Source of the DNA: an uncultured Prevotella sp.
GTDB lineage: Bacteria > Bacteroidota > Bacteroidia > Bacteroidales > Bacteroidaceae
DNA: 64,000 nucleotides
Assembly: GCA_945869265.1 (NCBI GenBank)
Contig: CAMBOI010000009.1
Coordinates: 1-64,000, forward strand
Direction: 5' to 3'
Shown: piece after piece, positions 35,887 through 44,691 of the stretch
Layout: every line of letters starts with the position of its first letter
Position numbering within the stretch: the first letter of the stretch is position 1
Position numbers and translations under genes: made by a program
The notes under the pieces: model-generated
What the model was told of the DNA's origin: nothing
The model's database searches: none
The model's input: the letters and a program-made list of their open reading frames with translations, nothing else

Positions 35887-37070
35887 AAGAGAAACTAAGA
35901 AAGTTATTGAATGTGTTCAGCAAACTGAAATTCAGCAAACTTAAACTCACACATAAGTTGGGATTTCTGCATAAGCTGAAATTCATCAAGCGTATGGACC
36001 GATATATCATAATGAAATTTATCGGTACATATTTCTATTCCATTGCCCTCATCATCTCTATATCCATTGTATTCGACATCAACGAAAACTTGGCAAAGTT
36101 CACATCCTATCATGCACCTCTGCGCGCCATTGTGTTCGACTACTACGCCAATTTCGTACCCTACTTCGCCAACCTGTTCAGTCCGCTGTTCGTATTCATC
36201 GCCGTAATCTTCTTCACCTCCAAACTGGCAGGCAACTCCGAGATTATCGCCATGTTGGCAAGCGGAATGAGTTTCAAGCGACTGTTGCGCCCCTACATGA
36301 TTTCTGCGGCACTCATCTCCGCACTCAACTTCTATCTTGGCTCCTACGTCATCCCCAAGGGAACTGTTGTGCGCCACGACTTTGAGTCGCTTTACAAGAA
36401 CAACAAAAAGATTACATCCGCACAGAACGTGCAGTTGCAAGTGGGCAAGGGTGTCATCGCCTATATATCCCAATATGACGACAAGACGAAGACGGGCTAC
36501 GGATTCTCGCTTGACAAGTTTGAGAAAAAGAAACTCATTCTCCACACCACCGCCAATGTTGTGAAGTATGACACAATCAGCGACTCGCGCTATCATTGGA
36601 AGATGGTCAACTACAAGACCCGCGACCTGCGCGGAATGCGCGAGAAGATCACTTCGGGTATGGAGAAGGACACGGTGATAATGATGGAACCTATGGACCT
36701 TGTGTTCAGCAAGGGACAGCAGGAGACATTCACCAGTCCCGAACTGCTTCGCTATATCTCCAAGCAACAAGAGCGCGGATCGAGCAATGTTGTGCAGTAT
36801 GAGGTGGAATACCACAAGCGCATAGCATCCTGCTTTGCCTCGTTTATCCTCACCATTATCGGTGTGAGTCTCAGTTCGCGAAAGCGCAAGGGCGGTATGG
36901 GATTATATCTTGGCATCGGTCTTGCCCTTAGTTTTGCATATATCCTGCTGCAGACGGTTTGTGCCACCTTCGCCATCAATGCTAATACTCCGCCCATGCT
37001 TGCCGCATGGATTCCAAATATACTATATTTCGGCATAGCATACCTATGCTATCGCAAAGCACCAAACTGA
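35883..37070 (+). CDS. LptF/LptG-type (YjgP/YjgQ) lipopolysaccharide export permease
   Basis: 395-residue inner-membrane protein of the YjgP/YjgQ family, whose members with LptB and LptC lift LPS from the inner membrane. Transmembrane helices lie near 45-70, 90-120 and 135-155, then a periplasmic jellyroll (about 160-290) and three C-terminal helices (ASCFASFILTIIGVSLSSRK near 316 onward). The first 37 residues form an unusual Lys/Leu-rich extension (KLKFSKLKLTHKLGFLHKLK); an alternative start at the ATG of MDRYIIMKFIG would remove it, but the ATGA overlap with tgt favours the long form. Confidence 0.9.
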   Translation: MKEKLRKLLNVFSKLKFSKLKLTHKLGFLHKLKFIKRMDRYIIMKFIGTYFYSIALIISISIVFDINENLAKFTSYHAPLRAIVFDYYANFVPYFANLFSPLFVFIAVIFFTSKLAGNSEIIAMLASGMSFKRLLRPYMISAALISALNFYLGSYVIPKGTVVRHDFESLYKNNKKITSAQNVQLQVGKGVIAYISQYDDKTKTGYGFSLDKFEKKKLILHTTANVVKYDTISDSRYHWKMVNYKTRDLRGMREKITSGMEKDTVIMMEPMDLVFSKGQQETFTSPELLRYISKQQERGSSNVVQYEVEYHKRIASCFASFILTIIGVSLSSRKRKGGMGLYLGIGLALSFAYILLQTVCATFAINANTPPMLAAWIPNILYFGIAYLCYRKAPN

Positions 37071-38392
37071 TGAGATTTGAAGAAACATATTTGAATGACA
37101 ATATCCTCGACGCACTGTATGACATGCGCTTTGAGGAATGTACGCCGATACAGGAGAAGTGCATACCCGAGATTCTCAACTATCACGACGTGATGGGTGT
37201 GGCACAAACCGGTACCGGTAAGACGGCTGCATATTTGCTGCCCATACTTAGTATGCTCGACGAGGACGACTATCCCAAGGATGCCATCAACTGCATCATC
37301 ATGTCGCCTACCCGCGAACTAGCTCAACAGATAGACCAAGCTATGCAGGGCTTCGGATACTATCTCAATGGCATCAGCAGTGTGGCTGTGTATGGCGGCA
37401 ACGACGGAACACGCTACGACCAGGAGATGCGTAGCCTGCGCATGGGTGCCGACGTAGTCATAGCCACCCCTGGCCGACTTCTCAGTCATATACGCATGGG
37501 CAACGTCGATCTGAGTCGTGTCAGCTTCTTCGTGCTCGACGAGGCCGACCGTATGCTCGACATGGGATTCTATGACGACATCATGACCATAGTAAAAGGA
37601 CTTCCCGAGAACCGACAGACCATCATGTTCTCTGCCACCATGCCCGACAAGATTCAGGCCCTGGCACGCAATATCCTCTACAAACCAGTGGAGGTGAAGA
37701 TTGCAGTCAGCAAACCGGCAGAGAAAATCCAACAGTCGGCCTTCGTATGCTACGATACCCAGAAACTCCCCATCCTCCGCCATATCTTCAATACCGAAGA
37801 GCAAAAGCGCATCATCATCTTCTCGGGTAAGAAAGAGAGGGTGAAGGAGATAAACCGCGAACTACAGAAGATGAAGGTGAACTGCTGCTCGATGCATAGC
37901 GACCTTACACAGCAGGAGCGCGACGAGGTAATGTATAAGTTTAAGAGCGGACAAAAGGATGTTCTTGTAGCTACTGACATCGTAGCCCGAGGTATAGATA
38001 TTGACGACATACGCATGGTGATCAACTACGACGTGCCCCATGATGCCGAGGACTACGTGCATCGCATTGGACGTACAGCCCGTGCCGACCGCGACGGTGT
38101 AGCCATCACACTTGTCAATCCCGACGACATACGACGTTTCCAACAGATAGAACGTTTCCTTGAGAAGGAAGTGCCAAAGACTCTCCTACCCGAGGGTCTT
38201 GGCGATGCTCCCGAATACAAGTCGGCAGAACGTCGCAAGGGTCCACGTGGCGGAGGACACAAGCGACGCGGCAAGCGACCGGCAAACAAACAGAATAATA
38301 AGAAAAATAAGCCTACTGATAAAAAGAATAATAAGCCAACTGATAAGAAGAATAATAAGCCTAATAATAAGAAAAGGGACAGTCAACATTGA
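37070..38392 (+). CDS. DEAD-box ATP-dependent RNA helicase (RhlE type)
   Basis: 440 residues from ATG 37070, which overlaps the permease stop (TGATG); a longer in-frame start at 37007 would run into the permease gene. Motifs in order: Q motif (FEECTPIQEKCIP), I (AQTGTGKTAA), Ia (PTRELAQQ), Ib (TPGRL), II (VLDEADRML), III (FSATMP), IV (IIIFSGKK), V (DIVARGIDIDD) and VI (HRIGRTARA). The family unwinds short RNA duplexes in ribosome assembly and mRNA decay. The C-terminal tail (about 390-440) is a low-complexity run of Lys, Asn, Pro and Asp in repeats of KKNNKPTD, likely RNA-binding, and its stop codon lies inside the terminator hairpin. Confidence 0.94.
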   Translation: MRFEETYLNDNILDALYDMRFEECTPIQEKCIPEILNYHDVMGVAQTGTGKTAAYLLPILSMLDEDDYPKDAINCIIMSPTRELAQQIDQAMQGFGYYLNGISSVAVYGGNDGTRYDQEMRSLRMGADVVIATPGRLLSHIRMGNVDLSRVSFFVLDEADRMLDMGFYDDIMTIVKGLPENRQTIMFSATMPDKIQALARNILYKPVEVKIAVSKPAEKIQQSAFVCYDTQKLPILRHIFNTEEQKRIIIFSGKKERVKEINRELQKMKVNCCSMHSDLTQQERDEVMYKFKSGQKDVLVATDIVARGIDIDDIRMVINYDVPHDAEDYVHRIGRTARADRDGVAITLVNPDDIRRFQQIERFLEKEVPKTLLPEGLGDAPEYKSAERRKGPRGGGHKRRGKRPANKQNNKKNKPTDKKNNKPTDKKNNKPNNKKRDSQH

Positions 38393-38406
38393 CCGCCCCT
38401 TTTCTT
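38369..38406. terminator. Bidirectional terminator between helicase and carB
   Basis: AAGAAAAGGG (38369-38378) pairs with CCCTTTTCTT (38397-38406), enclosing an inner GTCAA-ca-TTGAC stem. A- and T-rich flanks serve both strands. The helicase stop codon (38390-38392) lies inside the loop region. Confidence 0.75.
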
Positions 38407-38434
38407 ATGCTAATAACTCTATTGTTTGTATATC

Positions 38435-41400
38435 TTATTTATACTCACTCCAACTCTTGATACCTATATCATCCAACTTGACATTGCAAAAGGCATTGAT
38501 GAATGCCGATGCAAGGCGACTGTTGGTGATGAGCGGCACATTGAGGTCGATGGCTGCACGACGTATCTTGTAGCCATTGGTGAGCTCGCCTGCTGTGAGG
38601 TTCTTCGGGATGTTCACCACCATGTCTATCTCATGGTTGTGAAGCATGTCGATAGCCTGCGGCTTACCGTCCTCGGATGGCCAATAAACAAGTTCGTTGG
38701 CAATGCCGTTCTCTGTGAGATACCTCGACGTACCGCCAGTGGCATAGAGTTTGTAGCCATGCTCAACAAGAGTCTTGGCGGCATCGAGCATCTCTGCCTT
38801 CTGCTTGGCACTACCCGTGGAGAGAAGAATGGTCTTCTCAGGTATGCGATGACCCACACTGAGCATCGACTTGAGCAGGGCTGTAGAAGTATTGTCGCCA
38901 AGGCAACCCACCTCACCCGTTGATGCCATATCGACACCAAGTACAGGGTCGGCCTTCTGCAAACGGTTGAAGGAGAACTGACTCGCCTTGATACCAACAT
39001 AGTCGAGGTCGAAGAGATTCTTGTGAGGTTTCTCAACAGGCAGTCCGAGCATAACCTTTGTTGCAAGTTCAATGAGGTTTATCTTCAACACCTTGCTTAC
39101 GAACGGGAACGAACGTGAGGCGCGGAGGTTACATTCGATGACCTTAATATCATTGTCGCGCGCAAGGAACTGGATGTTGAAAGGACCACTGATATGCAGC
39201 TCCTCGGCAATCTTCTTGCTCACGCGCTTGATGCGGCGCACAGTCTCGCAATACAACTTCTGCGGCGGGAACTGGATAGTGGCATCGCCAGAGTGAACAC
39301 CCGCAAACTCGATGTGCTCGGAGATTGCGTAAGCTATAATCTCACCATTGCGAGCCACGGCATCCATCTCCACCTCCTTGGCATGCTCAATGAATTGGCT
39401 GACTACCACGGGGTGATCCTCGCTGACATTAGCCGCAAGTTTGAGGAATTTCTCAAGTTCCTCCTGGTTGGAGCAAACGTTCATTGCAGCACCTGAGAGC
39501 ACATATGACGGACGCACGAGAACGGGGAAGCCCACCTCGTCGATAAACTGGTTGATGTCGTCCATAGATGTGAGTGCGCTCCATGCCGGCTGGTCGATGC
39601 CGTTGCGTGAGAGCATCGACGAGAACTTGGCACGATCCTCGGCATTGTCGATGTCCTTGGCAGATGTACCGAGGATGGGCACGTGCTGCTCGTCGAGACG
39701 CATGGCGAGGTTGTTGGGAATCTGTCCACCCGTACTGACGATGACACCCGACGGATTCTCAAGTTCGATGATGTCCATAACACGCTCGAAGGTGAGTTCG
39801 TCGAAGTATAGACGGTCGCACATATCATAGTCGGTGGATACTGTCTCGGGGTTGTAGTTGATCATCACCGAGCGATAGCCTTCCTTGCGTATGGTGTTGA
39901 GAGCCTGCACTCCACACCAGTCGAATTCTACAGAAGAGCCTATGCGATATGCACCCGAACCGAGTACGATAATCGACTTCTTGTCGTTCTCGAATTTGAT
40001 GTCGCTTGCCACACCTGCGTACGTTACATACAGATAATTGGTCTGTGCGGGATATTCGGCGGCAAGGGTATCTATCTGCTTCACCACAGGCAGGATGCCG
40101 TAGTTCTTGCGCAGGGTGCGCACCACGAGTCCCGCCTTGCTCATGCTCTTGAGTTCTGTCTCAAGCCCCACGGCGCGAGCAATCTGGAAGTCGGTGAATC
40201 CATATACCTTAGCCTCACGCAGCAAGTCCTTGCGCAGGTTATTAACATTGCCCACAGACTTAAGACGCTCGTCGATGTCAATGATATGTTGCAGTTTTTC
40301 GAGGAACCACTTGTCAATCTTTGTTAGTTCGTTTATCTGGTCGATAGTGTATCCTGCATGCATAGCCTTGGAGATGATAAACACACGCTTGTCGGTGGGT
40401 TCACGCAATGCAGCGTCGATGTCGGGAATCTGCAGTTCCTTGTTCTCGACAAAACCGTGCATTCCCTGACCAATCATTCGCAGTCCCTTCTGGATAGCCT
40501 CCTCGAAGTTGCGACCGATAGCCATCACCTCGCCCACCGATTTCATCGACGAACCAAGTTCCTTGTCAACGCCACGGAACTTAGAAAGGTCCCAACGTGG
40601 AATCTTACAAACGACATAGTCGAGGGCTGGTTCGAAGAATGCCGAGGTGGTCTTGGTGACAGAGTTCTTCAACTCGAACAAGCCATAGCCCATACCCAAC
40701 TTGGCAGCCACGAAGGCGAGAGGATAACCCGTTGCCTTAGATGCCAATGCCGACGAACGGCTCAAGCGGGCGTTAACCTCAATGACGCGATAATCCTCGC
40801 TTTGCGGGTCGAAGGCATACTGCACGTTGCACTCTCCCACTATACCGATGTGACGCACAATCTTGATAGACAATGCACGCAGCTTGTGATACTCGCTGTT
40901 GGTGAGTGTCTGCGACGGAGCGATGACGATACTCTCGCCGGTGTGAATACCGAGCGGGTCGAAATTCTCCATGTTACATACGGTAATACAGTTGTCGTAC
41001 TTGTCGCGCACAACCTCATATTCAATTTCCTTCCATCCCTTGAGACTCTTCTCGACGAGCACCTGGGGAGAGAATGAGAATGCCTTCTCGGCAAGTTTGT
41101 CGAGTTCCTGCTCATTGTCGCAGAATCCCGAACCCAGTCCACCGAGGGCGTATGCAGCACGCAGGATGACAGGATATCCCAATTCGGCAGCTGCACGGCG
41201 AGCCTGCTCGATTGTTTCGCAAGCCTCGCTCTTGATGGTCTTCACGTCAATCTCGTTGAGTTTTTCTACGAAGAGTTCACGGTCTTCTGTGTCCATGATG
41301 GCCTGCACAGGAGTACCGAGCACTTTCACGCCATATTTTTCGAGAATACCGTTGCGATATAGTTCAACACCGCAGTTGAGGGCAGTCTGACCACCGAATG

Positions 41401-41662
41401 CGAGCAATATGCCGTCGGGACGCTCCTTCTGTATCACGCGCTCAACGAAATATGGCTGCACGGGGAGGAAGTATATCTGGTCGGCCACACCCTCGGAAGT
41501 CTGCACAGTGGCAATGTTTGGGTTGATGAGCACAGTCTCCACACCTTCCTCGCGCAGAGCCTTGAGTGCCTGTGAACCAGAGTAGTCGAACTCGCCTGCC
41601 TCACCAATCTTCAGTGCTCCCGAACCGAGGAGCAACACTTTCTTTATATTGTCGTCTTTCAT
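38435..41662 (-). CDS. carB: Carbamoyl-phosphate synthase large subunit CarB
   Basis: 1075-residue synthetase that makes carbamoyl phosphate from bicarbonate, ammonia delivered by CarA, and two ATP, for pyrimidine and arginine synthesis. Two homologous ATP-grasp halves are visible (VLLLGSGALKIGEAGEFDYS near residue 9 and IIVLGSGAYRIGSSVEFDWC near 560), with VIEVNARLSRSSALASKATG near 300 and VIECNLRASRSFPFVSKV near 850. The C-terminal MGS-type allosteric domain follows (from about 945). The length is normal. It starts 28 nt after carA and ends the glmS operon at a terminator. Confidence 0.98.
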   Translation of the reverse strand: MKDDNIKKVLLLGSGALKIGEAGEFDYSGSQALKALREEGVETVLINPNIATVQTSEGVADQIYFLPVQPYFVERVIQKERPDGILLAFGGQTALNCGVELYRNGILEKYGVKVLGTPVQAIMDTEDRELFVEKLNEIDVKTIKSEACETIEQARRAAAELGYPVILRAAYALGGLGSGFCDNEQELDKLAEKAFSFSPQVLVEKSLKGWKEIEYEVVRDKYDNCITVCNMENFDPLGIHTGESIVIAPSQTLTNSEYHKLRALSIKIVRHIGIVGECNVQYAFDPQSEDYRVIEVNARLSRSSALASKATGYPLAFVAAKLGMGYGLFELKNSVTKTTSAFFEPALDYVVCKIPRWDLSKFRGVDKELGSSMKSVGEVMAIGRNFEEAIQKGLRMIGQGMHGFVENKELQIPDIDAALREPTDKRVFIISKAMHAGYTIDQINELTKIDKWFLEKLQHIIDIDERLKSVGNVNNLRKDLLREAKVYGFTDFQIARAVGLETELKSMSKAGLVVRTLRKNYGILPVVKQIDTLAAEYPAQTNYLYVTYAGVASDIKFENDKKSIIVLGSGAYRIGSSVEFDWCGVQALNTIRKEGYRSVMINYNPETVSTDYDMCDRLYFDELTFERVMDIIELENPSGVIVSTGGQIPNNLAMRLDEQHVPILGTSAKDIDNAEDRAKFSSMLSRNGIDQPAWSALTSMDDINQFIDEVGFPVLVRPSYVLSGAAMNVCSNQEELEKFLKLAANVSEDHPVVVSQFIEHAKEVEMDAVARNGEIIAYAISEHIEFAGVHSGDATIQFPPQKLYCETVRRIKRVSKKIAEELHISGPFNIQFLARDNDIKVIECNLRASRSFPFVSKVLKINLIELATKVMLGLPVEKPHKNLFDLDYVGIKASQFSFNRLQKADPVLGVDMASTGEVGCLGDNTSTALLKSMLSVGHRIPEKTILLSTGSAKQKAEMLDAAKTLVEHGYKLYATGGTSRYLTENGIANELVYWPSEDGKPQAIDMLHNHEIDMVVNIPKNLTAGELTNGYKIRRAAIDLNVPLITNSRLASAFINAFCNVKLDDIGIKSWSEYK

Positions 41663-41689
41663 CTTTTTTCTTTTTTTGTAGTGGTGTGG

Positions 41690-42766
41690 TTATTGTAGGG
41701 TTGCTATGAAACGGTCGAACATGAACTCAGTATCGATAGGTCCTGAGCATGCTTCGGGATGGAACTGGCTTGTGAACCAAGGGTTCTCCTTGTGGCATAC
41801 GCCCTCATTCGAGCCGTCGTTCATATTCACGAAGAGTTCGCGCCAGTCGCTGCCGAGTGTCTTGGCATCCACGGCATATCCGTGGTTCTGACTTGTGACA
41901 TAACAGCGGTTGGTACCCACCTCTCTCACTGGCTGATTGTGAGAGCGATGACCATACTTCAGTTTGTATATGGTGGCACCACCAGCCTTAGCCAATAGTT
42001 GGTTACCCATACAAATACCACAAATAGGCTTTCGGCTGAGCGACATCTGACGACGTATCACATTCACGGCATCCTCGCACATATCAGGATCGCCAGGACC
42101 ATTGCCGAGGAACAGACCGTCGAAGTCCATCGACGTGTAGTCATAGTTCCATGGCACACGTATTACCTCAACCCCACGGTTGATGAGACAGCGGATGATA
42201 TTATTCTTCACACCGCAATCCACGAGCACCACCTTCTTGCCGGCACCCTCATTATAACGTATGATGTCCTTGCAACTGACACGATCAACCCAGTTGACTC
42301 CCTCATATTCAGCTGTGGGGATATTGTCGGGCTCGTCGTCAAATATTATCTTACCCATCATCACGCCATGCTCACGCAACACCTTGGTGAGCTCACGGGT
42401 GTCAATACCCGTAATTCCCGGCACATGCTCGCGTTTGAGCCATGATGCCAAACTCTCAACTGCATTCCAGTGGGAATACTTCTCACTATAATCGGCAACA
42501 ATAATAGCCGAGGCATAGATTTTGTCACTTTCCATAAACGTGGCAAGACCATTGGGCTCGACAGAGAATGGAGGCACACCATAGTTGCCCACCAAGGGAT
42601 AAGTGAGTGTCATCAACTGACCTGCATAAGAGGGGTCGGTGAGGCTCTCGGGATAACCCATCATAGCCGTGTTGAACACTACCTCTCCCGCAACAGGTTG
42701 GTCGTAACCGAACGATTGTCCGTGGAATTTTGTCCCGTCTTCAAGGACTAACGTTACATTCTTCAT
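41690..42766 (-). CDS. carA: Carbamoyl-phosphate synthase small subunit CarA
   Basis: 358-residue glutaminase subunit that feeds ammonia to CarB. The N-terminal CarA domain (LEDGTKFHGQSFG, GEVVFNTAMMGYPESLTDPS) is followed by a class I glutamine amidotransferase domain with the nucleophile Cys in PICGICMGNQLLAKAGG near 248 and the His/Glu pair in FTSQFHPEACSGP near 335. It lies 10 nt after the PurF-like gene and directly before carB. Confidence 0.98.
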   Translation of the reverse strand: MKNVTLVLEDGTKFHGQSFGYDQPVAGEVVFNTAMMGYPESLTDPSYAGQLMTLTYPLVGNYGVPPFSVEPNGLATFMESDKIYASAIIVADYSEKYSHWNAVESLASWLKREHVPGITGIDTRELTKVLREHGVMMGKIIFDDEPDNIPTAEYEGVNWVDRVSCKDIIRYNEGAGKKVVLVDCGVKNNIIRCLINRGVEVIRVPWNYDYTSMDFDGLFLGNGPGDPDMCEDAVNVIRRQMSLSRKPICGICMGNQLLAKAGGATIYKLKYGHRSHNQPVREVGTNRCYVTSQNHGYAVDAKTLGSDWRELFVNMNDGSNEGVCHKENPWFTSQFHPEACSGPIDTEFMFDRFIATLQ

Positions 42767-42776
42767 TAGTTGGTAT

Positions 42777-44672
42777 TTAGAACTTTGTTGAATACTGATA
42801 TATTTTCTCGTAGTAGTTGATAAACGCCTGGTTGACCAGTTTCATTCCTCCCGGAGTGGGGAAATTGCCGGTGAAATACCAGTCGCCGTTATGATTGGGG
42901 ATAGCCTTGTGCAGTCCCTCAATGCTCTGATATACAAGTTCGATGGGGGTAGTGACGCCTGCCGGACGCAGCATGTCCACCATCTTGCGGTTGAGCTCGT
43001 CCACCGTGAACGGCTTGTAGAGTTCCTTCACGCAGCACGCCATCTCGGCCTTTGGCTTGAGCAACTCGTCCTTGCAGTGGCGATACACATCATCAATAAG
43101 CTGATGCATACCACGGTCCTTGAGCAGTTCGATGCATGCACGGAATGCGATAAACTCTTCAAGTCGGGCCATGTCGATACCATAGTAATCGGGGTATCTA
43201 ATCTGTGGCGACGAACTTACAATAACAATCTTGCGAGGATGCAGACGGTCGAGGATTTTGATGATACTCTCCTTAAGAGTAGTGCCTCGCACTATACTGT
43301 CGTCGATGATAACGAGGTTATCCACTCCGCGCTCAAGAACGTCATAAGTGATGTCATATACATGCGAAGCAAGGTCGTTGCGCGAGTTGCCTTCGGTGAT
43401 GAAGGTGCGCAACTTGATGTCCTTCCATGCCGCTTTCTCTGAGCGCACATAACTGCAAAGTATCTCCTGCAGCTCTTCATGCGTGGGCTTGTGGTCGAGA
43501 CTTTCAATCTTCTTTATCTTCAGATCATTGGTGTATTCCTTGAATCCCTGCAACATTCCGTAGTATGCCACCTCGGCTGTGTTGGGGATAAACGAGAAGA
43601 CGGTGTGCTCCACGTCGCCATCAATAGCCTTGAGGATAGGTTCCATCAGTTGTTCGCCAAGTCGCTTGCGCTCCTGATATATCTCACGGTCGGAACCGCG
43701 ACTGAAATATATCCTCTCGAATGAGCAAGCCGAATCGCCACGGCGTTCCAGAATCTTCTCAATAGATGCTGTGCCGTTCCTTCTCACAATCATGGCATGT
43801 CCCGGCTGTAGTTCCTTGATGTCCTCGAAATCGAGATCGAAGGTAGTTTGCAATACGGGACGCTCGCTTGCCAGCACAGCTATTTCATCATTAATATAAT
43901 AAAACGCGGGACGAATGCCCCACGGGTCGCGCATCGAGAACATCTCTCCGCTGCCGGTAAGACCACACATCACATAGCCACCGTCGAAGTCGGGCATTGT
44001 GGTCTTGAGCACATTGCTCATAAGAACATGTTTGTCGATATAGTCGGTGATGCCAATACCATGAAGTCCCTGGTCTTTGGCATCATCATAGTTGCGCTCC
44101 ACCTCGCGGTCTAAGCGGTGTCCCATCCATTCGAGCATGATATAGCTGTCGCTATAGATACGCGGACACTGCCCCATGGCTGTTATCTTGTCGAATATCT
44201 CATCCACATTTGTCATATTGAAATTACCGCAAAGACAGAGATTTTTCGCCTTCCAGTTATTTCGTCTGAGAAAAGGATGAACATATTTCAGTCCGCTCTT
44301 GCCTGTAGTGGAATAACGTAAATGTCCCATATACAGTTCACCGGCAAAATCCACGTTATCCTTGGCATATCCAGCATCGGCAATCTGGTCGGATGAAAGA
44401 GAGGAAAATCCCTTCTGCACAGTTTTGAATATCTCGGTGATGGCATTCGAGCCTTCCGCTTTCTCACGAAACATATACTCATTGCCAGGAGCAGTATCAA
44501 GCTTGACACACGCGATACCGGCACCCTCCTGTCCGCGATTGTGTTGTTTTTCCATCATTAAGTATAGCTTGTTGATGCCGTACATCCATGTGCCATACTT
44601 CTGCTGATAATAGTCGAGTGGCTTCAGAAGCCTTATCATTGCCACTCCGCATTCGTGTTTTAGTTGTTCCAT
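42777..44672 (-). CDS. purF: Amidophosphoribosyltransferase-like glutamine amidotransferase
   Basis: 631 residues, longer than E. coli PurF (505). A class II amidotransferase domain starts after a seven-residue leader, with the candidate nucleophile Cys8 in HECGVAMIRL; RGQEGAGIACV and GHLRYSTTGKSG follow. The C-terminal phosphoribosyltransferase domain has the PRPP loop VIIDDSIVRGTTLKESIIKI near 455. PurF makes phosphoribosylamine, the first step of purine synthesis. Extra segments (near 170-210 and the C-terminal 80 residues) mark the Bacteroidota long form; because some genomes also carry a short PurF, the exact role is slightly uncertain. It sits between glmS and carA. Confidence 0.85.
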   Translation of the reverse strand: MEQLKHECGVAMIRLLKPLDYYQQKYGTWMYGINKLYLMMEKQHNRGQEGAGIACVKLDTAPGNEYMFREKAEGSNAITEIFKTVQKGFSSLSSDQIADAGYAKDNVDFAGELYMGHLRYSTTGKSGLKYVHPFLRRNNWKAKNLCLCGNFNMTNVDEIFDKITAMGQCPRIYSDSYIMLEWMGHRLDREVERNYDDAKDQGLHGIGITDYIDKHVLMSNVLKTTMPDFDGGYVMCGLTGSGEMFSMRDPWGIRPAFYYINDEIAVLASERPVLQTTFDLDFEDIKELQPGHAMIVRRNGTASIEKILERRGDSACSFERIYFSRGSDREIYQERKRLGEQLMEPILKAIDGDVEHTVFSFIPNTAEVAYYGMLQGFKEYTNDLKIKKIESLDHKPTHEELQEILCSYVRSEKAAWKDIKLRTFITEGNSRNDLASHVYDITYDVLERGVDNLVIIDDSIVRGTTLKESIIKILDRLHPRKIVIVSSSPQIRYPDYYGIDMARLEEFIAFRACIELLKDRGMHQLIDDVYRHCKDELLKPKAEMACCVKELYKPFTVDELNRKMVDMLRPAGVTTPIELVYQSIEGLHKAIPNHNGDWYFTGNFPTPGGMKLVNQAFINYYEKIYQYSTKF

Positions 44673-44691
44673 TGTATATTGTGGGGAGAAA

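Noticed and set aside
35904..36815. 303-codon minus-strand frame opposite the LptF/G-type permease
   Set aside because: Antisense to a well-supported membrane protein gene in a chain of overlapping plus-strand genes; composition is that of a shadow.
37007..37069. Upstream ATG at 37007 as the helicase start
   Set aside because: It would overlap the permease by 64 nt and add non-family residues; ATG 37070 gives the usual TGATG junction.
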